Shown: positions 10,655 to 22,246, counted from the stretch's first letter. The stretch is DNA of 64,000 nt from Hippopus hippopus (GCA_946811185.2 OX328099.1:17573859-17637858); one strand, 5' to 3'. Translations and numbers: made by a program. The notes: generated from the sequence alone by a model not told the origin.

Positions 10655-11815
10655 TGAAATTTATGACAAGGAAAGTTCCTTAGGGTTTTGCAGTGGAAAA
10701 CTTACATTGACAGCAAGGATGACAGTGGGGAGGAAATTTACTTGATTTCATCAGATTTATGCCTTATCACAAAATAGGGAGCAAGACAGTTCTAATAATT
10801 ATCATTTGTGTTCATAGGAAATATTTACTCAGAGCATTAAGCTATACATGTAACATAGTTCCATTTGATAGGGATTTCATGATTTCTATCATTGGGTAGT
10901 TGGCATTGGATTACCCCATTTTTAATGTCACATGGGAGAAAAACCTCCCATATTGTGTATTTGTAAAACCCTGGGTCACCGTTATGCTAGGGATAGTTCC
11001 ATTAAATTATCAATTAATTTACATGCATGAGTTGGTTGAAATTTTATCATTAACTGAGTGTAATTATATGGACCAGATAATCTCGTCACATTAGGGTATT
11101 ATCTTTTATTGCTGGTGATATTATGGTATTGTTAAACATGTGGCTTTGATCAGTGAAATTATTTCTGTGCTGTTTGAAAATATTGTCTTTGTTTACAAAG
11201 GTGTTTTGTTGTGTTAATGAGATCTGTTAAAATTAAAGCAGTTATAAACCTCTTTTGAAAATGTATATGATTTGAAGATGATTAATCGTAAAGCACCAAA
11301 GAATATTTACATGAATGCAACTGCCTCATTCCCATAATCAACAAAACTTTTTTGCCCTGTCATTTTTTAGATGACAAATCTAACAGTTTTACTGTGGTAT
11401 TTGTAGCTTAGGACTGTGGTATCTTGGTGCTCCATGGTTAAAAAAGAAAATGCTTTGTTACAGTTTCATGTGACCTTTTGAATGGAAAAATCTTCTTTGT
11501 CTTGGACTTTTTTAGTCAAGAATGGTAGCATTTGAAATACACTGTAAACCCCTTTTTTATGATCAACTAAAAGTGTTTACCCAGTTCCCTAGGTCATGTC
11601 TTTAAGAGAAATTATTGAGACTTTGTTCGATAGAGCCAAGAAAGAATGCTCGGTCAAATGCCTGTGTGCACAAAGTGTCTCAAGATAGCAACCTTGAGGG
11701 CTGTTGGTAATTTTTTGCACAAGTTTTGCCTTATTTCTAACTTTCCAATGTATATTCATTTTTCCCTTGAGAACTAATAAAGAATGATTTTCAAATTACA
11801 ATGCATGCAGTTTTT
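10655..11815. other. No recognised feature
   Basis: AT-rich intron-like or intergenic sequence. The only frame over 60 codons (10900-11094) has no recognisable content. Confidence 0.5.
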
Positions 11816-11899
11816 AGCTCTACTGGCTGAAAGCCAGCAGAGCTTATGTCATGGTATGGTTTCCGTCGTCCGTCTGTCTGTCCGTCCGTCCGTTAGTCT

Positions 11900-13290
11900 T
11901 TTTCTTGTTTACGCGATAAGGTCTGCATTTTCTTGTCAGATTTTCATGAAACTTGCACAGTTTGTTTATCTCATCAATAGCTTCAACCCTATTGATTTTG
12001 AAAAAAAAATCCAACAAACATTATGTGAAAAGTAGCCATTTGAGTTGAAAATTTCCATTTCTTGTTTACGCGATAAAGTCTGCATTTGTTGTCAGATTTT
12101 TGTGAAACTTGCACAGTTTGTTTATCTCATCAGTAGCTTCAATCCTATTGATTTTGAAAAAAAATCCAACAAACAGTATGGGAAAAGTAGCCATTTGAAT
12201 TTGAGAATTTCTATTTCTTGTTTATGCGATAAAATCAACATTTAGCATCATATTTTTGTGAAACTTGCACAGTTTGTTTATCTCATCAATAGCTCGAACC
12301 CTATTGATTTTGAAAAAAATGTGAAAAACAGTATGGGAAAAGTAGCCATTTGAGTTGAAAATTTTCATTTCTTGTTTACCCAATAAAGTCTGCATTTCTG
12401 GTCAGATTTCCATGAAACTTGCACAGTTTGTTTATCTCATCAATAGCTTCAACCCTATAGATTTTGAAAAAAAATCCAACAAACAGTATGGGAAAAGTAG
12501 CCATTTCAAGTTGAAAATTTTCATTTCTTGTTTATGCGATAAAGTCTGCATTTGTTATCAGATTTTTGTGAAACTTGCACAGTTTGTTTATCTCATCAAT
12601 AGCTTTAACCCTATTGACTGTGAAAAAAAAATCTAACAAACAGTATTGGAAAAGTAGCCATTTCAAGTTGAAAATTTTCATTTTTTGTTTGCGCGATAAA
12701 GTCTGCATTTGTGGTCAGATTTCCATGAAACTTGCACAGTTTGTTTATCTTATCAATAGCTTCAATCCTATTGATTTTGAAAAAAATCCAACAAACAATA
12801 TGGGAAAAGGAGCCATTTCAAGTTGAAAATTTTCATTTCTTGTTTATGCGATAAAGTCTGCATTTGTAATCAGATTTTTGTAAAACTAGCACAGTTTGTT
12901 TATCTCATCAATAACTTCAACTCTATTGATTTTGAATAAAATCCAACAAACAGTATGGGAAAAGTAACCATTTCAAGTTCAAAATTTCTATTTCTTGTTT
13001 ACACGATGAAGTCAGCATTTGTGGTCAGATTTTCATGAAACATGCACAGTTGTTTTGTATCATAAACAGCTTGAAGCCTATTGATTTTGAAAAAAAATCT
13101 GACAATCAGTATGGGAAAAGTAGCCATTCAAAGTTGAAAATTCCCACTTTTTGTTTAGGCAATAAAGTTCACAGTTTGGATCCAATTCTTTTGAAACTTG
13201 CAAAGATTGTTTGGTTCATCAAGGGATTGAACTCTCTTAAAAGTGAAGAAAATCTAGTAAACCGTTCAGGAAAAGCAGCCATTTGATGAC
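11900..13290 (+). repeat. Tandem array, nine units of ~156 bp
   Basis: The marker GCACAGTTTGTTTATCTCAT recurs at 11955, 12111, 12267, 12421, 12577, 12734, 12889, 13044 and (diverged) 13200, giving spacings of 154-157. Each unit also carries CTTGTTTACGCGATAAAGTC, CCTATTGATTTTGAAAAAAA and GGAAAAGTAGCCATTT. The last unit is the most diverged. Open frames of 66-93 codons inside arise because 156 is a multiple of three, so I do not regard them as genes. Confidence 0.93.
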
Positions 13291-13340
13291 TTAGTATCGT
13301 ATACTCAACAAAGTCCACTTTTGAATTTTGCTAGGATTCT

Positions 13341-13565
13341 TTAACCCTTTACCAAACAATCCTGGGTTTTAACGACCCTGAGGAAGGGGCCTTTTGAAAA
13401 CATTGTGGAAAAAGAAGGAAATGCTGGTAAACAGCATTTCTTTTCCCACAATGTTTTCTACCCTTTGAAAGACAAATTTTATGGTTTGAATAACATAAAA
13501 TAAGTCGTCAGCAAATGCTTCCAATGTGGATCAGGCTAAAATTTTGTTGTGTGGTAAAGAGTTAA
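13341..13565 (+). mobile_element. TTM1 MITE inserted in the Helitron-like element
   Basis: TTAA at both ends. Start CCCTTTACCAAACAATCC, end GTGTGGTAAAGAG. It separates the tandem array from the 3' end of its host and so is younger than that insertion. Confidence 0.88.
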
Positions 13566-14060
13566 TACAAGGCATATTGAAACCCTATCAAATTTGGCTT
13601 GATTCCAAACATTTAGTTTTGAGAAATTGCACTTCATTTTTTTTCACTGTTTGTTCAATTCACCATGCCTACTTATGCTGTCTTAGTGGGTTCACGCCCA
13701 GTTGCAAGAACACATTTTTGTGTTTTTTGTCTTTTTTTCTTTTTGCATCATGAATTCATAATGTATGCTAGCATAAAAGCAAAATCACTGCCAGTAGAGC
13801 GATATCAGGCCCTCAAGGGCCTCTAGTTTGACAGACCTGTGCTGGTAATAGTAATGCAAAAAGGATAGAAAAATATATTTTTACATGGTATTGAAAACAT
13901 TCTGAAAAAAAGCAATAGCAAGGATGTATCACAAGCAATTGCTGTTATTCCTGCCATTTTCCAAAAGCTGTTATTTTTAGGGCATAAAAAGTTGATATTT
14001 ACAGCAGGTTAATTATCTTTAACCCATTAAGTGGTGGAATTGAGTTAAGATGTTCTTGCA

Positions 14061-14122
14061 GACAGTGTAGATCAAGATCAGACAGCACAGAATGTGCAGT
14101 CTGATCTTGGATATACACTGTT
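14061..14122. repeat. Short hairpin repeat, copy 4
   Basis: GTGTAGATCAAGATCAGACAG, TGTGCAGT centre, then CTGATCTTGGATATACACTG. Good copy of the 60-bp family. Confidence 0.75.
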
Positions 14123-14859
14123 CACTACTTCTTGACATATTCTGGCCAAAACAGCCTTTTGAGATAACAGTAGTTTGGATGTTTGTCCTGATCCAAAAGG
14201 TCCATTTTAATCAATTCAGTGCTCAAAGAGTTATAAGAATAAAGTGTCAAGTGACAGTGTACTTAATTTTGATCTATCATCTGTCTAACCAGATATAATT
14301 GAATCATTTTCTTATAACTACAAGATTATATCTTCAATGTTTGTGATTTACTAGGATTATATAAATCCCATCAGGTTTTATCAGAGAGATAGCTATTGTA
14401 TGATCCGATTCATTGCCCCACAAGGAAATATGTCGTCTTTTTCATAACTATGACAACTGCATGGATAAGATTGGCCAATGAGAAAGGTCCAGAGGAAGAT
14501 ATATTTGTTGTAGCCTTATTGATTCTATCGTATTACCTTTCTCTTATTATTACCTGAACTTGTCGTGTAAATGATCATAATTTTACTTGACTACTAAATT
14601 TAAACGCTTTGGTAATTAATGAGGATGAGAAAGCGGAAGTCCCATAATACTTGCGTTATAATACTTGCATAAACCTGCATGCCCTGGAAGAATAAACTAT
14701 GATTTCATCATTGCAGACAAATTTTGCAGACAGTGTAGAGTGCATAGAACATGCTATTTTAATGGGAGCATCAGGTTTCCTTTCAGCCAATCCACTTTGT
14801 CCATGTTACAGACACCACTGCCATCTGTAGAGGACAGGGTTTTATGGGTTAGGGCTTTA
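14123..14859. other. No recognised feature
   Basis: AT-rich, non-repeated within the window. No credible coding frame or splice pattern seen. Confidence 0.5.
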
Positions 14860-15088
14860 TTAACCCTTTACCAAACAATCCCTGGTTTTTACGACCCAGA
14901 GGAAGAAGCCTTATGAAAACATTGTGGGAAAAGGAGAAAATGCTGGTAACCAGCATTTTCTCCTTTTCCCACAATGTTTTCTACTCTTCTAAAGTCAAGT
15001 TTAAATTTCTGTGTCACTTTTATTTTGTCGTCTGCACATGCTTTCAGTTTGGACAAGTATAAAATTTTGTCGTTTGGTAAAAAGTTAA
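14860..15088 (+). mobile_element. TTM1 MITE, archetypal copy
   Basis: TTAA flanks, CCCTTTACCAAACAATCC start and TTTGTCGTTTGGTAAAAAG end. The central palindrome has perfect 30-bp arms around a single A (GCTGGT-A-ACCAGC). The right half carries TTATTTTGTCGTCTGCACA and TTTCAGTTTGGACAAG. A good reference for the family. Confidence 0.93.
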
Positions 15089-15574
15089 CAACTAATGGTT
15101 CCCATGCAGAAAATGGTGAAAAATTATGTGCTTGAATATTGATTTTGATATCATGTTGGCTATCTAGTTTCAAATTGTTACCCTTTTCTTGTCTGATTCT
15201 TCTGACATAATTGTAAATTTCCTGTTATTTTCTGATAACCAACAGTTTTGAGAACTGCTATTGCAATAGGGAAGTGCTGCTTTTGTTTGGAAATTTTTTG
15301 GTTTTGGGTTAGTTAATTGATTCAATTCATAGATAAGCCAGTCCATCTTACTTTTTGTCATATCTATTACTAAGTATTTCTAAAAATTATTAGATGAATG
15401 AAACATGATAATAGGTCTAAGAAAGATGTTAGACTGAAAAGCCAATTTTTGTTGAAATTTGGCAAGTCTTTCATGCTAACATAAATAATAAACAGCACTT
15501 CCATAATTTCATTCTTTCAATTATTTTTTCTGTTATTACTCTTATGAATATGATTTAAATCTTAATAAAACAAG
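15089..15574. other. No recognised feature
   Basis: AT-rich with no repeat or coding frame recognised. Confidence 0.45.
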
Positions 15575-15797
15575 AATGACACTGGACCAAGTTGAAAGCA
15601 ACCAAAGTCTGACAACAAGGTAAACGTTGCTTAAGAGTATTTCTGCCCTTAAAATTGTTTAGAATGAAAAAAAATATATATATTTGAAAAGAAAGAAGTG
15701 CTGGTTTCCGGTATTTTCTCCTTTTCCCACAATGTCTTCAAAAGCAGTCTTTTTCAGGGTTTTTAAAACATGGGATTGTTTAGTAAATTTATAGTTA
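15575..15797 (-). mobile_element. TTM1 MITE, degraded
   Basis: GGACCAAGTTGAAAGC and GTCTGACAACA match the family's left part. TTCTCCTTTTCCCACAATGT and ACATGGGATTGTTTAGTAAA match the right part. Left arm and termini are eroded. Confidence 0.7.
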
Positions 15798-15900
15798 ACC
15801 CTTAACCTGCTTAATAACTAAAACAAAATTTTCAATTTGATAGTAAAAACCCAAATCTTTCTATTTCAAAGTTTGTTTTGGGGAATAATATCTCCTTATT

Positions 15901-15966
15901 GGACAGTGTAGATCCAAGATCATACTGCACATTCTGTGCAGTCTGGTCTTGATCTACACTGTCTGC
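15901..15966. repeat. Short hairpin repeat, copy 5
   Basis: GACAGTGTAGATCCAAGATCA, TGCACATTCTGTGCA centre, then GTCTTGATCTACACTGTC. Long, nearly complete inverted symmetry. Confidence 0.78.
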
Positions 15967-16383
15967 AAAAGGTCAGTGAGTTGCACTTAGCAGCCTAGGG
16001 GTCAATCATCATACGATCAAAACCTAGCAAACATAAACCAATCATTAACAAAGGTTTGTTTTAGTATGATTTACACAGATATGTCCTTACTTTGACTGGG
16101 ATTGCACCAGGAAATAATTTTTACATCAAAATTTGACATTTCATACACATTTTTCTCAGTATGTCACCAATGTAAAATATTTGAGAAACTTGTTACCTAC
16201 TGGAACATTCCCCGCTAAGTTTGGTACAGGAATAGAATAAATATATGAAATCATTATTCTAAAACAGGAAGATGATTGTTATGAGTATTTTTTTCTATCG
16301 GGACTTTGTTTTTAAAACAGGTCTGCTGCAAGACTGAAAAAGTTGTCTGAATGAAGTAACGTTAAACCGTAAAAAGATACATC
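15967..16383. other. No recognised feature
   Basis: No repeat or coding frame recognised. Confidence 0.45.
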
Positions 16384-16606
16384 TTAACCCTTTACCAGAT
16401 GACTAAATTTAATGCTTGTCCAAATTGACCAAAAATTTGCAGACGTGATGTGCTCATTTGATGGGATTTGACTGTAATATGGTAGATAACATTTCAGGAC
16501 AAAGAGAAAATGCTGGTATCCAGTATTTTATCCTTTTCCCAAAATGAAATCAAAAGACATCTTTCTCAGGCTTGTTTAAACTCGGGATGGTGTGGTGAAG
16601 TGTTAA
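16384..16606 (-). mobile_element. TTM1 MITE
   Basis: TTAACCCTTTACCAGATGAC start and GTGTGGTGAAGTGTTAA end. The left hairpin arm is diverged (CATTTCAGGACAAAGAG). Confidence 0.82.
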
Positions 16607-16677
16607 ATTTTTATTGGCTAGAAATGAAATGTCTTTCCAGTTTATTTTGGGCACTCTGTGGGATGATAGTTCATGTT

Positions 16678-16912
16678 TTAACTCATTATCAGAACAACAA
16701 AATTTTAGATTTCCCCATATTGAAAGCAAATTTAGATGACGATGTTAAAGTGATTCAAATTCTAAGATTTGACTCTTAAAAGGTTAAAAAAATGTGGCAT
16801 AAGGGAAAAAACATGCTGGTTACTGGTATTTTCACCTTTTTCCATATTCTTTTCAAAAGCCTTCTTTGTAAACGTAGTGAAAACACGGGGATTGTGTGGT
16901 AGAAGGCTTTAA
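16678..16912 (-). mobile_element. TTM1 MITE
   Basis: TTAACTCATTATCAGAACAAC start, GGGATTGTGTGGTAGAAGG end, TTAA on both sides. Arms diverged around CATGCTGGTTACTGG. Confidence 0.8.
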
Positions 16913-17721
16913 CACTCATAGTTTTTGTTTCCTTTTACTTTATTCCTCTTGCATTCTTACCATGTATTGTTGTTCTTTATTTTTCAGTTTGATATTCAGC
17001 ATGCCAAAATCATCTCCCTTGTATATTGTGTTATGCTTTATCTTTATTTTTGCTTTCTTTTGAAACAGCTTGTAGCAGCATTTGTTTATAATTTTGTAGA
17101 AAAGATCACTGACCAGTGGATTATGTAACCTTTGCACAGCACACAGTGCTTTTGAAGAAGTAAACTATTATCCTGTTGTAGTGAAATATTTAATAAATGA
17201 ATCATTCTTAAGGATCACCTTGTATTAATTTCAATGGATAAGGTAAAGCTGAAACAATGGGTTGGATTCGAAAAGAGAAGATTAATATCAGAATCTATGA
17301 ATATGGTGGCTCATCTTCATCAACTCTCTTTGCAAAGACATCAGATATTGCTATGAGCAGGTAATGGTATAGGGGCATTGGCTTTTAAAAATGGAAAAAA
17401 AGCTCTATTTTAACAGCTTTATTTTGGTAAACTTTCATTTTTACACAACTTTTTAAATTATTTTCCAAATATTTGTCATAATAATCCAACATTTTTCTAT
17501 CATTTTGAGCTTGAAAACTAAAGTCTTGTATTGTATTTTCAATGGTCAGTATGTCTTTAATTTGTCAATCTGTTGTTTACACCCAGTGCAATATAAGCAA
17601 CAGTATGCTGATGTAACTCATACTTGCCAATTTTATTGCCATTCTCATTTTGATACCCAAAGGTAAATGAAAGTCTTTCATGATTATTTGGATGTGCACA
17701 AAATTTGATTATTTTAACTAA
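16913..17721. other. Non-repeated sequence with a weak exon-like stretch
   Basis: At 17234-17361 two overlapping frames start with ATG (17234 and 17257), each 35-40 codons. The second ends across AG|GTAATG, a possible splice donor. Base composition is less AT-rich than around it. No domain is recognised and no acceptor-donor pair closes an exon. Otherwise AT-rich. Confidence 0.25.
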
Positions 17722-18405
17722 CAAGAATTGTTCCTGATATACAGGCTAAAGTAAAATTACTCATGATACTAGGCTTACAAAGAATTATTTCTGCTGATAT
17801 AAAAATTATTCCTATTATGAAGGCTTAGATAGATTTATTTCTGATACATAGATATTATATGATATAATTCCTAATTCAAGATGCCTTACAGAAAATTATT
17901 CCTAGTCTGTAGGTTTATATAAAAAAATATTTCTGATATGTGGGCTTACCTAAAATTATTCCTGTTACATGAAGGCATGCATTAAATTTTGCCTGATACA
18001 TTAAGGCTTACATTAAGGCTGATACTAAATTATTCCTGATTCACAATGGCTTACATGAGATTAGTCCAAAAATTACTTGGTTTTCATAGAATCATTTCTG
18101 ATATCTTGGCTTACAGGTTATTCTGATGAATTGGCTTGCCTAAAGTTTTTCAGATACATTGTACATGGATTTATACGGAAGTATTCCTTGTTGATTAAGG
18201 CTGACATAAAATTATCCATGATTTGTGAAGGCCAAGATTAACTCTTTTCTGATGTGTGGGCTTAAATAGGTTTATTCCTGACATTAAATTTTTCTCAGTA
18301 ATATAGGCATATATGAAATTATTTCTGATACATGATTATATTTATTCCTGACATTGAATTACTCCCAGTATTTATAGGCATATATGAAATAATTCTGATA
18401 CATGA
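17722..18405 (+). repeat. Degenerate minisatellite, ~31-36 bp unit
   Basis: About 20 loosely spaced units of GGCTTACATAAAATTATTCC followed by TGATACATGA, with many substitutions and indels. CCTGATA/TCTGATA and GGCTTA words recur throughout. Boundaries are approximate. Confidence 0.75.
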
Positions 18406-18669
18406 TTTCATGTACAATCATTCTCAAGTGATTCATTAGCTCTTCCTTTGACTATCTACTAAAGAATTTTGCAATTCATTTCTGATAGGTTGATCGATAC
18501 TTATCATTTGCTGTTGAGGGCAAGTTTAAGTCTCAAGTTTACAGTGTTTCTAGAGGTTATATTGTAAATCAGAAGATTATAGCAGTATTTAGGAACAATA
18601 TTGTAAATCAAAAGAGTAGACAAGTATCAGGGACAGGATTACATAACATGACTCATACTGGTTTGTACA

Positions 18670-18897
18670 TTAACTCTTTACCAAATGATTCTGTATTTCA
18701 AACACACTGAGGAAAAAGACTTTCTGAAAACATTGTGGGTACAGGAGAAAATGCTGGTAACCAGCATTTTCTCCTGTACCCACAATATTTTCTACCCTTT
18801 GAAAAATATATCAGATCATTTGAGTAGCATATTAATTGTTGTGAGCAATGCTTTCAATTTAGACATGTGTAAAGTTTTGTCGTCTTGGTAAAGAATA
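18670..18897 (+). mobile_element. TTM1 MITE with matched substitutions in both hairpin arms
   Basis: TTAACTCTTTACCAAATGAT start. The left arm reads GTGGGTACAGGAG instead of GTGGGAAAAGGAG, and the right arm CTCCTGTACCCAC instead of CTCCTTTTCCCAC, so pairing is preserved. The 3' flank is eroded (AAAGAATAAA). Confidence 0.88.
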
Positions 18898-18902
18898 AAA
18901 CT

Positions 18903-19103
18903 TTAACTTTTTAACACGGCAATCCCAAATTCTAATGACAAAGAGATTTTGAAAACATTATAGGAAAAGGATTTCATGCTTTTTTCCACAATGTTTTTCA
19001 ACCTTTGAAAAAACTAAAACTTTCATTTGATTAACATATAATTTGTCATTTGCAAGTGCCTTGAATTTGGAAGGTCCTAAAATTTTGTTTTGTGGTAAAA
19101 CAG
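18903..19103 (+). mobile_element. TTM1 MITE, internally deleted
   Basis: Follows the previous copy within about 10 bases. GGCAATCCCAAATTCTAA head, CATGCTTTTTTCCACAATG where the palindrome should be, and TTTTGTTTTGTGGTAAAA end. Most of the hairpin is lost. Confidence 0.75.
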
Positions 19104-19293
19104 AAACCTGTTTTTTATCAGGCATAGTACAAACAAGACTAGGTGCAAGTGAGGCAAACGAGAAGTATTGAATGTAAAGGACTTTATCTTTTGTCATTAG
19201 AAAAAATTTGAATGAAAAGGATCAACTGCTTGTTATAGACAATTTCTTATTTTCCACATACTTACTTTAAAAGCTTACTTCTGAAGGGCTCCC

Positions 19294-19500
19294 GTAACTT
19301 TTTTTACCACACAATCCAGATTTTAAATGACCATGAGAAAGAAGCCATCTGAAAAATGGGAAAAGTAGGAAATGCATTTCCCACAATGCTCTCTAACCTT
19401 TTGCAGTCAAATCCAATTGTTTGAGTCACATTTAATTTTTTGTCTGCAAATGCTTTGAATTTGGGCAAGAACAAAATTTTGTGGTGTGGTGAAGAGTCAA
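19294..19500 (+). mobile_element. TTM1 MITE, internally shortened
   Basis: TTTACCACACAATCCAGATTT head, AAATGGGAAAAGTAGGAAATGC directly followed by ATTTCCCACAATG, and TTGTGGTGTGGTGAAGAG end. The hairpin tip is deleted. Confidence 0.75.
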
Positions 19501-20363
19501 GACATACAGGTAATTGAATAGTTACCAGTTAAACTTTGGTCTTTTTACCTCTATTACCTGGCTTTGTCTGCTCCCTTTGCTGTTATCTTACTCAATTTTG
19601 CTGGTATGTGTTTTTTATATCAAAATTTTGAGTTTTATGCATTTACTGTGAAAGGCTTTCTTTGGCAGATGACAAGCTGTAATACAATTTGCATGGCTCC
19701 AGTCTCTCTGCAAACCTATTTATTATAAAAATACATAGATAGGAAAACAATAACCCACAGTGATTAAAAGTATGAAAATGGAGAATAAGATTTGTGGTTA
19801 ATGTAAACAAAGACCTTATTTGTACTTTCCATCTCCACTTGGCAAGCATCATGTACTCTTATTATTCGGAAAAAAGAAATGTTTCCTTTCTGATTGGCTA
19901 AGATATTAGGAAACCATGTTTGATTGTGTTGGTAACAACGGTCCCATGCACAAGGCATTGCAAAGCCCCAGGCTTGAACTGGTGAGGCAAAAGAAATATG
20001 AAATATATTGTGTGCTGCATAAAATACCATGAAAAAATACCATGAAAAAATACCCTTGAAAAGTATTCTAATCCACTGGCTCATTTCTAGCATTTTGTCT
20101 AATTTTGTCCATGTTTTTAAAATCTTTTAACTTTAGATCAGTTAAAAAATACTTGCTTTCAATGCTTCGGGAAAAAAATTAAATTTGTCCTTGTTTTCCC
20201 AAAGATCATGAAAAGTTATGATTTAGAATATTTCAAACCAATATAAAAAGGGTATTTGAGGAAAAAAAAAACTGTTATTGTTACTTCATCCTTGATTGTC
20301 ATGTTACCACCAGCCATCTTTGATTGTCATGTTAACCACCAGCCTGATGTAGCAGCCATGTCA
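19501..20363. other. No recognised feature
   Basis: Includes a short duplication (CCATGAAAAAATA twice at 20028-20053) and a 109-codon minus-strand frame (19764-20093) overlying it. No domain recognised, so not called as a gene. Confidence 0.45.
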
Positions 20364-20893
20364 TTGGAGAGGTCATCAGACCTCTCCAACAGTGGTGAGT
20401 TTAAAAGGCAGACTGCCACAGAATTTGCTGTCTAAATCCATTTTTCTTGCGAAATTGTTCTGATACACAGTCTGTTTCGTCATGGTTTTGTAAATAAAGC
20501 GAAATCAAAAAACCGAAACAGGAAATAGACGTGGTTTATTTTTATATGACGAATTTCAGAAAAGATTTGTTATATTAATTTGCCATGGCTGCAAATAACC
20601 TCTCAAATAATTGTAATTTTTCATTAAGCAAATATATCTAAGCAGAAGAAAAAATAAGAAAAATTTCGTTAAAAAAGAGAAAGAAGACCGCTGGACAAGA
20701 TCATGCGACTTGAAAGGGCGGCAAGAAGGTCAAATAACCGTCATGTAAAGCATATAAGGTTTCTACGTGAAGGCTTTTTTATTTGTTTGTTTACATGTAC
20801 CAAAGTAAATTGAAATTAAAAGCCAATAAACTATTTGAAAACATAGATGCTGACCTCTCCTGGCTTCTTTTGTAAAGAAGCCAACTTGTGTCA
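20364..20893 (+). mobile_element. 525-bp hairpin-ended element, copy 2 (complete)
   Basis: Starts TTGGAGAGGTCATCAGACC and ends GGCTTCTTTTGTAAAGAAGCC then AACTTG; both ends are hairpins. Body words include ACAGTCTGTTTCGTCATGG and AAGACCGCTGGACAAGATC. Very close to the copy at 41366. Autonomous source and class unknown. Confidence 0.88.
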
Positions 20894-22045
20894 AACAGTA
20901 TTTTCTCTGATCTATTGGGCTGTGAATCTTTGTTTTTCATGACATAAGAAAGGGGAGGGATGATAATAGTAATAACATCTTTTCATATAGTATATTTTTC
21001 GTAATTTTCTTTTTAATTTGAATTTATGTAGATTTTTTTTATTTTGCTACTTCTGCTGATGCTGCACACCATGTAAACGAAATAGTTTCTCTCTCTCTCT
21101 CTCTCTCTGTTCTAAAGGATTTGATATAGGAGGCTTTGCCTTCTATAAAATTTAATAGAAGACCTGTGAAATGCCTTGAATGCATGCAATATTACATAAA
21201 GAAATGATAAGAACCCCACTTGTGTTCCTCGTTGATATATATATATATATATATACTTGTCATTGAGAAGGCCACTCGAAATTCCAAACTGTAGGGGTGG
21301 GTTTAATTCTTAATCAGAAAGAATTTAAAAGTTGTTCGATTGAGTAATAAAAATACAGGGGGTGTCATGAAATACAATGCTTCCACAACTTAAAATCCTT
21401 TCATACCTTTCAAAGGGACCATGTAATTACCCCTCTCTCACCCCTCCAAATATCCTTTTTTTACACTTGTGTAGGACAGGTTGTTTTAATGTCACTTTTG
21501 TTCACTGTTTTGTCTTGTCTCCTTTGATCTTTGAAATAGGTTAACTTGATATCTGTTATAAAGGCTTACAATAAAATGGTCATTTGTTTTGAGATTGAGC
21601 CTTGAAATGCTCTATTTGTGCCTAGTATGTAGAATTACTACTTTGTTCTCAGATCAAGTCATTGAATTGCTGTTTTTGTGTAAATGCTCATCAGACTTAA
21701 ACTTTGCCTGCTTTATTTGGTAGAAACATGTGTGTCATCCACCTTGCAGGCTAAAGATTGAAAGGTTCTCTTTGTGCCTTTTATGCAAGTCAAACAAAGA
21801 ATAAGTAGTTTATACTCAGATTGAGTAATTGTGTCAGTATTCGTCATACTTAAAGTTGCTGAGATCAGTAACTGAGATCCATCATTGTACTCTTGTCTAT
21901 TCCTTGCTAAACTTTTAACTTTTGTGTTGTTAGTTAAATGTTTAGTGTGTTTTCTGTTTTTTGTTGCACACATCTGAACACAATTTGTAGCTTTCTTTTT
22001 ATCTTAAAACTGTAATAGATGATAACTTGCTGAACTCAAATGACA
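20894..22045. other. Non-repeated sequence with two microsatellites
   Basis: Contains a (CT)n tract at about 21089-21109 and a (TA)n tract at 21236-21255. An 86-codon minus-strand frame (21713-21973) has no recognisable domain. Confidence 0.5.
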
Positions 22046-22246
22046 AATTCTAGACCCTTTGAAACCAAAAGCATTAGTGGACAACAAATTTGAAAGCAAT
22101 ATAAATGAACCAAAGATCTTTGAAAGTGTAAATAACATTGTGGGAAAAGGATAAAATCCTGGTTAGGAGCATTTTCTCCTTTTTCCACCATGTTTTCAAA
22201 AGCCTTGCCTCCAGGGCTGTTAAGCTCAGGATTGTGTGGCAAAACT
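22046..22246 (-). mobile_element. TTM1 MITE, degraded
   Basis: ACATTGTGGGAAAAGGATAAA, GGTTAGGAGCATTTTCTCC and CAGGATTGTGTGGCAAAA identify it. The left terminus is diverged and TTAA flanks are lost. Confidence 0.75.

Larger units (their letters stand above)
11817..13826 (+). mobile_element. Helitron/Helentron-like non-autonomous element carrying a 156-bp tandem array
   Basis: The 5' edge is an imperfect hairpin, GCTCTACTGGCT..AGCCAGCAGAGC. GCTCTACTGGC at 11817 recurs inverted as GCCAGTAGAGC at 13790-13800. The 3' edge is a perfect 6-bp hairpin, AGGCCC-TCAA-GGGCCT (13807-13822), followed at once by CTAG and then T. A 3' hairpin plus CTRR-T is the Helitron signature, and subterminal inverted repeats with an internal tandem array fit Helentron/pearl-like elements of bivalves. 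A TCCGTCCGTC tract follows the 5' hairpin. No Rep/helicase is present. A TTM1 copy interrupts it at 13341. Confidence 0.55.

Noticed and set aside
12045..12826. Several 66-93 codon frames encoding similar peptides
   Set aside because: By-products of a 156-bp tandem repeat (multiple of three). Frame is not kept across the array.
17234..17364. Two overlapping short frames ending near AG|GTAATG
   Set aside because: Could be an exon, but no acceptor, no recognisable family and two competing frames.
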